DNA from: Deltaproteobacteria bacterium
GTDB taxonomy: Bacteria; Myxococcota; Kuafuiibacteriia; Kuafuiibacteriales; Kuafuiibacteriaceae
Direction: 5' to 3'
Assembly: GCA_016713425.1 (NCBI GenBank)
Contig: JADJPE010000005.1
Coordinates: forward strand, 3,038,001-3,102,000
DNA: 64,000 nt
Shown here: positions 57,133-64,000 of the stretch, piece by piece
Layout of the letters: each line of letters begins with the position of its first letter
Position numbering within the stretch: the stretch's first letter is position 1
Translations under genes and position numbers: made by a program
Notes under the pieces: generated by a model
The model's input: the letters and a program-made list of their open reading frames with translations, nothing else
The model's database searches: none
What the model was told of the DNA's origin: nothing

Positions 57133-57432
57133 TCCACGTGTGGGAGGCCCCGCTCGCGCGCGCGACGAAGGACCTCGACTTCCTCGGCCGGCTCGACAAC
57201 TCGCTCGAGAACCTCGAACGCGTGGTCCGCGAGGTCTGCTCCGCCGACGTGGAGCCCGACGGCATGGTGTTCGACCCGGCCACGGTGAAGACCGAGCGCA
57301 TCAAGGAGGACGCGGACTACGAGGGCGTGCGCGTCCGCTTCGTCGGCCTGCTCGGCAAGGCGCGCATCACGATGCAGCTCGACGTCGGGTTCGGCGACGT
57401 CGTCACGCCTGGCGCGGTGGACATCACGTTGG
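57133..57432 (+). pseudogene. AbiEii/AbiGii-type nucleotidyltransferase toxin, internal fragment
   Basis: Directly after the IS91 hairpin about 100 residues are open: ATKDLDFLGRLDNSLENLER (DxD nucleotidyltransferase motif DLDF), FDPATVKTERIKEDADYEGV, LGKARITMQLDVGFGDVVTP. This matches the central part of AbiEii family toxins. The N-terminus is removed by the IS and the sequence loses homology after about 57430. No AbiEi antitoxin gene is adjacent. Confidence 0.85.
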
Positions 57433-57580
57433 ATCGTTCACAAGGAGGACCTGCTGGCCGCCGAGCCTCGCATACGACGCCGCCAATCGACGATGCCCGG
57501 AGCCGACGACACAACTCCTAACCAACTAGAACTAGAGATTTCAAGTAGTTAAAGAGGTGACGCAGTATGAAGCCCCGCTC

Positions 57581-57658
57581 AAAGGCGGACGGGCCGCATA
57601 CTGGCAGAGCCTTCTCGTCCTCGTCGATCGCCTTGGGCAACACGAACCTGAGCATGAA
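57581..57658 (-). mobile_element. 78-bp IS91-like fragment, inverted
   Basis: Reverse complement of the transposase segment around TTCATGCTCAGGTTCGTG to GCCCGTCCGCCTTT (about 4777-4856 of the reference), with a few changes. Both ends are abrupt. Confidence 0.82.
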
Positions 57659-57814
57659 GAGAAGCTCTCCTCCTGGCTTGAGCGCCCTCCATGCCCTACG
57701 CCGATAGCACAGCAGGACTTCACGGGCCGAGGTCGATGTGGCTCGCGGTATTGCCCGTCGCGAGAGGCCACAATGGGGTCGCGATGGGCCAATGGGTTGC
57801 CTATGGATAAGGTC
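57659..57814. other. Region without a gene
   Basis: Nothing recognisable between the IS91 fragment and the end of the large ATPase gene. Confidence 0.4.
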
Positions 57815-60800
57815 TTATTCGAGAAAGGTTCCGATTCGGTTGGCGTGCATCAACGCGGCGGTTAGGGTGTTGGACTCTGAGATCGCGCGCTCGCGCTCGA
57901 TGTTGTGGTCGAGGAGCGCCAACGCGACGCGTTGTGCGATCTCCGCGGGGCTTAGGCGCTTGCTCGGCGGCAGGTAGCCCTGCGCGGCTAAGAACGTTTC
58001 GAGCGCCTCGAGATTCTTGGTGCGAAAGCCAGGTACGCTTTTCGCCTGGAGCGCTTCGAGGAGCGGCCTTGCATCGCCGTTCGTGTGCTCAACGAGCTGC
58101 ATGACCGGCTCCATGAACCTCTCCGAGACCTGTTTGGACGCTTCGATCGCCGAGGCGTCGACCGGGCGTCCTCGCCCCTGCCTCCATGCCGTTACCCAGG
58201 CCTCGGCGGCGTGCGCGCGACGTTCGAGCAGCCGCTGCTCGTTCGCGTCGAAGAAGCGCTGGTGGGCCTCGTTTTCGATCGCGCTTCGAAGCTGACCGAA
58301 GTCGCGGATTCCTAGCTCGCGCAGGCGATAGACGAGCGGGAGCTGGTCGTTCAGGAGATGAAACACGTCGATTTCGCCTTCCCTCCAGGGATCCACTTCC
58401 TGCACGCCGAGCAGCGCCGCATACACCGCGGGTGCGTGGCCGTCGGGCTTTGGGATCTCGGGCTGAGTAGGCGTGAGAAAGCGTTCAGGATCGGTCTGGG
58501 TACGATGGGCGTCTCGAAGCTCCTGCATGTCGACGATCTTCACCGGCGTGCCTTGATGCTGCCAAAACCCAACCTCGCTGGGCTGCGCAGTGAGATAGAA
58601 GATTTGTCGGTCGTCTTCTCGAGACAGCATCTTTAGCGCCTCGACGACGGCGGCGAAACGCTCAGGGTCCGTGGTGGTGAGGGCTTCGTCGAGAAATAGC
58701 GGCAGCGGTTCGTGGCCTCTCTCGGCCTCCAGCGCGAAGGCGAGGCGAACCGCGATGAGGAGCTGCATGCGCGTGCCACTCGAGAGCTCCGAGAGCTTTC
58801 GATTCTCGTTCACTCGCGTGTCTCGCGCGAAGAAACGCCCGCGGTCCTCGGAATCGAAGCGGAGCTCGAATTCATGACGGGTGAAGCGACCGAACCACGC
58901 CCGCGCCGTCTTCAGCGACTGCGGCTGACTCGTGTCGTTGTACTCCGCTTCGACGTCCTCGAGCAGCAGCGCACCCGCTTCGGCAGAAAGCGCTTGGTCA
59001 AAGGCCCGCTCGAGGTCCTCGATTTTCTGGGTCAGCGTTTCGCGACAGTCCTCAAGCTCTCGGCGCTTTCGGGCGATGTCCAGCTCGTGCCCGATGGCAC
59101 TTATCGTTTTGGCAAGCGGATCGTATTCGTCTGCGCGCTGGCGTGTTTGATGCTCGCTCGCAAGCAGCGATGGCTCATCGTTTGCCCGCACCATCTCGAG
59201 GAGCGCCGGCCGAGACGTGAGATCGGTTTCGCGTGCGCGGATTTCCGCTTCTGTTTCGGTGTGCTTTCGTTTCCAGTCCTTCCATTTGCCGAGCTGTTCG
59301 ATCCTCCGCTCGAGGTGTTGCTCGTCGTCGACGCCGGCCTTCTCTAACAACTTCTGACGCTGATGACGAAGACGCCCGATGTCGTCGGATAGACGGGCTT
59401 GCGTCTTCTCGAGTTGTGCGAGTCGCTCTACGGTCGTCTGCTGTTCTTGTCGGCGACGCGCGAGGTCTCGCAGACACCCACCGAGCGTCGAGGAATCTGG
59501 TGCGCCCTCGGGCACCTGGACGGCGTGAGTGCGCAGGAACGAGACAAGCTGAGCTCGGGTGGCGTAGGCTTCTTGGCTGGCGCGATCGACCTGGCTTCGA
59601 AGCCGAAGCACTTCGGTGTGTGCCTCTTCATACGCCGTGACGAGCTGCGCCCAGCGAAAGAGGCCGACATCGAGCTGGGCGGTGCCGATGCCGAGCCCGC
59701 GGGCGAACGCCTCGAGCGCTTCCGTGCTCGCCTCGAGTGCGTTTCGAGCCCGTACGATCTCAGGAGCAAGGCCTCGGCGTTTCTCTGCCTCATGATTTCG
59801 CTTGATCCCGGCTTGGAGCTCCTCCTCGAGCGAACGGAGCCTTTGCTCGACGCGGTCTCGTGTCCATGTCTCGGGTGGGCTCACGTGCGTTTGCTCGAAG
59901 CGCGTCTTGGCGGTTGCTCGTTCCGTGCCGCCGGCAGGGCTCGGCCACACCAGGGCGATGCCGACGGCGACCAGGATGAGGAGCGCCCAGGCCGCGGGAT
60001 GAACCAGGACACCCGCGGCCACACTGACACCCGCCGACAGCGCCGCAAGTGTAACAAGACCCATCCAGAATCTCGTGGTCGGCCGCGACGGCTCGGTCGC
60101 CGAAAGCCAGATGGCGAGCTCCCTGCGCGCGGTGTGGAGTGCATCGAGCGAAAGCTCGGTCTCCTGGAGGTTTGCCGCCTGACGTTCGAGGTCGGCGAGC
60201 GCACGCGTGTCACCTTGGCGCTTCTCCAGCTTCTCATCCAGCGCGCGCAGGTGAGTCGGCGAGAGCGAAAGGGACGCCGTTGGCGTCGCGCCGAGCGCTG
60301 CGAGACGGTTCGAGGCGGTGGCCTCCGCCGCGCCGAGTTTCTCCGCGTAGTCACGAAGGTTGCGCTCGATGTCCCGAAGTCCACGCAGCCTCTCGCTCTC
60401 TGCATCGAGTACGCCCTGGGTCAGCGCGGCCAAGTCGAGCGTCGAATCTCGAAGTGGGTTCTCCAGCGTGTCTCGTTTTCGATTTTCGCTCGTGCGCTCG
60501 GTCTCCTTGGCTTCGAGCTCCGCATCCAAGTCTTTGAGTCGCGCGCGCTCATCTCCGTGAAGTCGATCCAGCTCCGGGAAGAACGCGCTACGTTCCTGCC
60601 GGAGCTCCTGGCGGCGGCGCTCGAGCGCGAGCAGCGACTTCGCGGCAGCGTAGGAAGGGAGTCGGTCTTTTGCCTCACGGGCGTCCGCCAGCCTCGCTTC
60701 GAGCGTCGAAAGCTCGCTTTCCCGTTCGCGAAGCTCCGCATGATCCCGTTGCTTGGCTTCGAGGGCCGACTTTGCTGTGCGATACGCGTCAAACTCCGGC

Positions 60801-61252
60801 TTCCCGTGGTTGCGTTTGAGCGAGAACGAGTCCTTGACTGCGCGGAGATCGAACCCGCCCGCGAGCTGCCGCGAGACCTCGGCCGCAATCGCCTCCTCGG
60901 TCTTTCCTTCGGAAGACAGAAGGTCTTCGATGCGCAGCGTGTAGCACGCGAGGAACCGGTGTTCGGGAAGGCTAGGGGGACGGATCTCCGCTCCGCGCTG
61001 TGTCCATCTCAGGCTCGCACCGACCCGCTCGGCGTTGATCGAGGCGCCAGCCGCGTCGAACGTTGCCTCGAGGTCGACCGCGTCCTTCTGGCTCTCTTCG
61101 CGATAGAGGAGTGCGCGGAGGGCGCGGAGGAGACTCGATTTTCCCGAGGCGTTCGGGCCAACCACGAGGTTGATGCCGTCGGCCAAGTCTTCGACAGCCA
61201 GCGGCGTCGTCATTCCCGGGAGTCGCCGAATGTCGAGCCGTCGGAGCTTCAA
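57815..61252 (-). CDS. YhaN/SbcC-like coiled-coil ATPase with membrane segment
   Basis: 1145 residues. The N-terminal Walker A is GPNASGKSS at about 33-41. Long coiled coils follow (residues about 160-360 and 480-780). Between them lie two hydrophobic helices (FWMGLVTLAALSAGVSVAAG and WALLILVAVGIALVWP), as in YhaN-type proteins. The ABC-type signature region is ELSSGTRMQLLIAVRLAFAL with Walker B LPLFLDEALTTTD. About 270 further residues after the ATPase head are unusual for the family and unrecognised. It starts inside the stop of the metallophosphoesterase gene (ATGA), so the two proteins probably form an SbcCD/Mre11-Rad50-like complex acting on DNA ends at the membrane. Confidence 0.85.
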   Translation of the reverse strand: MKLRRLDIRRLPGMTTPLAVEDLADGINLVVGPNASGKSSLLRALRALLYREESQKDAVDLEATFDAAGASINAERVGASLRWTQRGAEIRPPSLPEHRFLACYTLRIEDLLSSEGKTEEAIAAEVSRQLAGGFDLRAVKDSFSLKRNHGKPEFDAYRTAKSALEAKQRDHAELRERESELSTLEARLADAREAKDRLPSYAAAKSLLALERRRQELRQERSAFFPELDRLHGDERARLKDLDAELEAKETERTSENRKRDTLENPLRDSTLDLAALTQGVLDAESERLRGLRDIERNLRDYAEKLGAAEATASNRLAALGATPTASLSLSPTHLRALDEKLEKRQGDTRALADLERQAANLQETELSLDALHTARRELAIWLSATEPSRPTTRFWMGLVTLAALSAGVSVAAGVLVHPAAWALLILVAVGIALVWPSPAGGTERATAKTRFEQTHVSPPETWTRDRVEQRLRSLEEELQAGIKRNHEAEKRRGLAPEIVRARNALEASTEALEAFARGLGIGTAQLDVGLFRWAQLVTAYEEAHTEVLRLRSQVDRASQEAYATRAQLVSFLRTHAVQVPEGAPDSSTLGGCLRDLARRRQEQQTTVERLAQLEKTQARLSDDIGRLRHQRQKLLEKAGVDDEQHLERRIEQLGKWKDWKRKHTETEAEIRARETDLTSRPALLEMVRANDEPSLLASEHQTRQRADEYDPLAKTISAIGHELDIARKRRELEDCRETLTQKIEDLERAFDQALSAEAGALLLEDVEAEYNDTSQPQSLKTARAWFGRFTRHEFELRFDSEDRGRFFARDTRVNENRKLSELSSGTRMQLLIAVRLAFALEAERGHEPLPLFLDEALTTTDPERFAAVVEALKMLSREDDRQIFYLTAQPSEVGFWQHQGTPVKIVDMQELRDAHRTQTDPERFLTPTQPEIPKPDGHAPAVYAALLGVQEVDPWREGEIDVFHLLNDQLPLVYRLRELGIRDFGQLRSAIENEAHQRFFDANEQRLLERRAHAAEAWVTAWRQGRGRPVDASAIEASKQVSERFMEPVMQLVEHTNGDARPLLEALQAKSVPGFRTKNLEALETFLAAQGYLPPSKRLSPAEIAQRVALALLDHNIERERAISESNTLTAALMHANRIGTFLE

Positions 61253-62520
61253 GACGAACCCTCCCGCTGCCTCAGCAGGCGGTCGATGGCCACGAGCGCT
61301 GCGGACTCGAGCCGCGCTCGGATGGCTTGCTCGTCGGGCAGGCCGCGCGCGCGAAAGCTCGGTCGAGCCTGGACCTCCTTGAAGCGCTCGCGCGCTTTCG
61401 CGACGAGCCGATGACCGTCCTCGCTATCTGGAGATCTCAGCGCCAAGACGCGGCGCGCCAGGAGTCCGACGGGGTCACAGGCCTTGGCCATCTCCGTCAG
61501 CGCCAGCCGGGGTTCGACGCTTAGCTGGACGTCGTGAACGAAGCAGCAGAGGGCCCCTTTTCGGATGTCCCAGGATCGAGGATCGTCGTGGCTGAGCTTC
61601 TCCTCGAACGCTTGCCTGTGCGCCGAACGTCCTGTGAGCCGAAGGCGGCACCCGAGTGCCTTGGGCTGGTGTTCGTGGGCATCGACCTTGGCGTGAAGCG
61701 CATCGAGCGCCTCCAGGATGCGCGGCGGAAGATCGTCGGGATCGTCGATGTGGGTGACGTCGACGTCGACCGTTTCCCAGCGCAGCGGGGCGAGCGGGAT
61801 CTGGGTCGCGGAGATGCCGTTCGGCTCGATCTCCACGATCCATGGTCCGTGGGGTCCGGGCTCACCGGGGTCCATGCCGGTGAGCGAGCCGAGATAAGCC
61901 ATCGGCCGCTTGCCCGTGAGGTCGTCCGGCTTATGGATGTGGCCGAGCAACCACGCGTCGACGGGCGCCGCCTCGAGCTCCGAGGACCGCACCGGGGCGT
62001 AGTGGCTCCTTGATTGGTCCCGGTCGCAGTGAAGGAGGCCGATGACCCGGTCGGCCCCGCGCCTCACGGGAAGGCTCACCAGGGGGCTGTCTTCGACCCG
62101 TTCGCTTGGAAACGACCATCCGAGGACCAAGACCCGCGTGCCATGGACGGTGCCGAGCTCGACCGCCTCCCAGACCCCTTGCCCGCCGAGCAGTCGAAAG
62201 CCCTCGAGGCTCGCGGCGAGCCGCGGCAGGACAGAGACATCGTGGTTGCCGGAGACGCCGACAACCAAGATCCCGGCATCGATGAGTTGTTTGACGCCGG
62301 CGCTTAGGTCGCGGAAGGCCTCGAAGAAGTCGTCCTTGTCCTCGACGACATCGCCGGCTAGCAGCACGGCGTCGACCTTCTTGGTTAGTGCGCACTCGAC
62401 CGCGCGCTTCCAGGCTTCGGAGGGGCCCAGCTCGCGAGGCCGAAAGCGCTCCTTCACGGCGTCGGAAAGTCGGGACGGGGTTCGCCCGAGATGGATGTCT
62501 CCGACCGCAAGCAGTCTCAC
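61249..62520 (-). CDS. YhaO/SbcD-like metallophosphoesterase
   Basis: 423 residues with GTG start at 62520. The longer frame from 62580 begins in the IS91 hairpin and is not natural. The phosphoesterase motifs are in order: GDIHLG, GDVVEDKDDF, GVSGNHDV, GLLHCD and GHIHKPD. The C-terminal 180 residues form a capping domain. It is the nuclease partner of the coupled ATPase. IS91 copy I ends 47 bp upstream of the start, so the original promoter has been lost or replaced. Confidence 0.87.
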   Translation of the reverse strand: MRLLAVGDIHLGRTPSRLSDAVKERFRPRELGPSEAWKRAVECALTKKVDAVLLAGDVVEDKDDFFEAFRDLSAGVKQLIDAGILVVGVSGNHDVSVLPRLAASLEGFRLLGGQGVWEAVELGTVHGTRVLVLGWSFPSERVEDSPLVSLPVRRGADRVIGLLHCDRDQSRSHYAPVRSSELEAAPVDAWLLGHIHKPDDLTGKRPMAYLGSLTGMDPGEPGPHGPWIVEIEPNGISATQIPLAPLRWETVDVDVTHIDDPDDLPPRILEALDALHAKVDAHEHQPKALGCRLRLTGRSAHRQAFEEKLSHDDPRSWDIRKGALCCFVHDVQLSVEPRLALTEMAKACDPVGLLARRVLALRSPDSEDGHRLVAKARERFKEVQARPSFRARGLPDEQAIRARLESAALVAIDRLLRQREGSS

Positions 62521-62566
62521 CCGACTCCACTTACGATCGCTGGCGGAAATCCGAAAGCCTGGCGCC

Positions 62567-63259
62567 GGCCGATAGGGCAATCAATCGTCTTCGAGCCAGC
62601 ATGCGTCGTCGATACCATGCCGGGAGCAGTCGGAGAACCGACGCAGGTGTGCGACGAGTCGCATGTTGCGCGCAGTCTGGCCGGTTTGGAACGGCACAAG
62701 ACGGGACTGCCGTTGAGTTCCGTAGCCTGCGCGCAGCGTTCAGACGTGCCTCTCCCCCAGCAGACGAGCCGTGCGACCGCGCGGACAAGAAGCGCCGAGG
62801 CCCGGAGCTTGGGACCTTGGGTTAGTTTGTGGAGTCGATCAGAGATCGAGGGCGAGCTGGGGGGATCTCGAGCGCACCGCTGCCGTCGCATCCGACCGAG
62901 AGCCTGCGCGACGTGACTCGATTCAGTCACCGCACCGATCGGCCTAAGTGGGCCGCCACAGCTCAAGCAGCGCTCTCCATCAATCGAATAGACGCGGGCC
63001 AACAGTTTGGCCCACGACATGCGACGTTTCTGAACCCGAGGCCTCATGTTCTCGATCGGGAAGGCGAGCTGAAGAACCGGTGCGGGCCTTGGAACAATCG
63101 CGCGCCGCAGTTTCGAGGCCGAGGCCAGAACTCCCGAATAGCGAACCTGATGCTGCGCCGGGGGAGAAACGAGCCACGCGAGGCGTCTCAGAAACTGAAC
63201 CGGTGATAGAACGATCGCACGCTGGCCGTTCTTCGCTGGACGACGAAGCGTCAGCCGAA
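62567..63259 (-). mobile_element. IS91-like element copy I, inverted and 5'-truncated
   Basis: Reverse orientation relative to all other large copies. The 3' end is at 62567-62589, with one mismatch in the hairpin (ATCGTC read on the plus strand). Homology stops at 63259 (TTCGGCTGACGC equivalent, about 4894 of the reference). It contains only the C-terminal part of the transposase and shows more substitutions than copies B, F and H. Confidence 0.9.
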
Positions 63260-63368
63260 ACATAGCCCAGGCGCGCACACGCTCCGTCCGGTCCATCGCG
63301 TGGACTGTTGGTGGGAGAGCCATACCCTTGCTGCCACCGCCAGAGCGATGCTACTCGCCAGCCAGCAC
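63260..63368. other. Short junction region
   Basis: About 110 bp between the IS91 truncation point and the next gene. It presumably contains the promoter of the secreted protein that follows. Confidence 0.35.
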
Positions 63369-64000
63369 ATGGGGCACTCTGAGCGGCACAAAGGATCAGG
63401 CGAAGGTTGTGCGCGCAATCGCCCAGGCAGGGCGCCAGGATTGATGGCCATGTTACTCGCCTCCTTCAGCGTGAGCGGAGGTGCTGCTTACGCTGAGCCG
63501 ACTGGTGTTTCGAATCAACCGAAGAAGAAAGTTGTGGTTGAAGGCTGGGGCAACATAGTTGAGGCCAACGTTGCAGATGCCCGGTCGAAGGCGATCCACG
63601 ACGCCCAAAAGAAAGCCATCGAGATCAGTGCCGGAGTGCATGTAAGGTCGATGATGACCGACGATTCATTCTCCGTCCTGCGGGGGAACAACGAGCAGTT
63701 TGCCCAAGCGATTCAGCAGAAGATCGAAATCACGTCGGATGGCTTTGTGTCCGACTACAGCGTTCTCAAGGAGTGGGTTGAAGGAAACACTTACAAGGTC
63801 GAGCTGGAGGTTGAGGTTAACGACGTCGCGTTGATGCGCGAGCTTGCGTTCTTGGCTCGTCGTCTTTCTGGTGCACGCTTTCCCAAGATCATGTTCCTCC
63901 TTCAGGAAGAATACACAGATCAAGCCGGACAAACCGGCGTCGTCTTCGAGCCCACCTTTCAAGCCCACTTGGAGGACGCCTTCCTGGCTCGTGGGTTCGA
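63369..64000 (+). CDS. Secreted FlgT_N-like protein, runs off the window
   Basis: At least 210 residues, open at the right edge. The ATG at 63369 is chosen because it adds basic residues (RNRPGRAPGL) in front of the hydrophobic signal segment MAMLLASFSVSGGAAYA; the ATG at 63444 would have no positive charge. The mature N-terminus (VVEGWGNIVEANVADARSKA ... AIEISAGVHVRS) and GFVSDYSVLKEW match the FlgT N-terminal/LPP20-type domain (PF16548 pattern), which occurs in flagellar T-ring and in other periplasmic proteins. In the absence of flagellar genes nearby a periplasmic or outer-membrane role other than motility is equally likely. Confidence 0.7.
   Translation, partial: MGHSERHKGSGEGCARNRPGRAPGLMAMLLASFSVSGGAAYAEPTGVSNQPKKKVVVEGWGNIVEANVADARSKAIHDAQKKAIEISAGVHVRSMMTDDSFSVLRGNNEQFAQAIQQKIEITSDGFVSDYSVLKEWVEGNTYKVELEVEVNDVALMRELAFLARRLSGARFPKIMFLLQEEYTDQAGQTGVVFEPTFQAHLEDAFLARGF

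Noticed and set aside
59399..61414. 671-residue plus-strand open frame
   Set aside because: Antisense shadow of the coiled-coil ATPase gene; G+C-rich coding DNA commonly opens the opposite strand.

Overview
The window is G+C-rich bacterial DNA in an accessory, transposon-riddled region. The lipoproteins (Asp-Ala-Gly-rich linkers, cysteine-rich repeats, NHL propellers) and several unrecognised proteins resemble those of Myxococcota (deltaproteobacterial, Sandaracinus-like). That assignment is an inference from protein style; no rRNA or tRNA gene was seen to confirm it.

The dominant feature is one IS91-like (HUH, rolling-circle) insertion sequence present as nine sizeable copies and three fragments. 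The complete element is about 1.87 kb (3718-5587; also 55263-57132). Every copy that keeps its 3' end stops at the same point, a small hairpin (GCCGAT, 10-nt loop, ATCGGC). The 5' ends are cut at different places. Host genes next to these 3' ends are broken: hsdM at 5587, a YdeI/OmdA gene at 26697, an AbiEii toxin gene at 57133 and an IS66 tnpB at 36546. Bases 1-5587 recur at 21110-26696, and that repeat ends exactly at the hairpin, as expected of one-ended rolling-circle transposition.

Layout. 1-5587: repeat unit with two IS91 copies around a cysteine-rich repeat lipoprotein. 5587-8706: truncated type I methylase with its small HTH gene and a beheaded large serine recombinase. 8707-11868: minimal Tn3-family element with 49-bp inverted repeats. 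11869-14872: flgI fragment, IS91 pieces, a secreted protein and an AT-rich membrane-protein fragment. 14873-19588: a possible defence locus with three genes overlapping by 4 bp (DUF6932-like nucleotidyltransferase, XRE regulator, Abi-like protein) and a SAMHD1-like HD phosphohydrolase facing away from them. 19925-21058: IS66 relic and a hypothetical gene. 21110-26696: second repeat unit. 26697-35309: more ordinary chromosomal genes (small basic protein, serine hydrolase lipoprotein, InlB-like/NHL lipoprotein, asparagine-synthase-like protein, truncated FAD oxidoreductase). 35310-42490: IS91 and IS66 relics, minisatellites, hypothetical proteins, and helicase and recombinase remnants. 42610-46267: AAA+ ATPase plus subtilisin-like protease matching the IetAS anti-phage architecture. 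46392-54906: IS relics, a frameshifted Clp-fold protease gene, an HNH protein, and a MarR regulator with a c'-type cytochrome gene. 55263-62520: IS91 copy, AbiEii fragment and a YhaO/YhaN (SbcCD-like) nuclease-ATPase pair. 62567-64000: inverted IS91 fragment and a secreted FlgT_N-like protein running off the end.

Many genes are interrupted by one-base differences in short homopolymers, and the two 5.6-kb units differ almost only in this way. Some apparent pseudogenes may therefore be sequencing errors. No CRISPR array, tRNA, rRNA or replication origin was seen.
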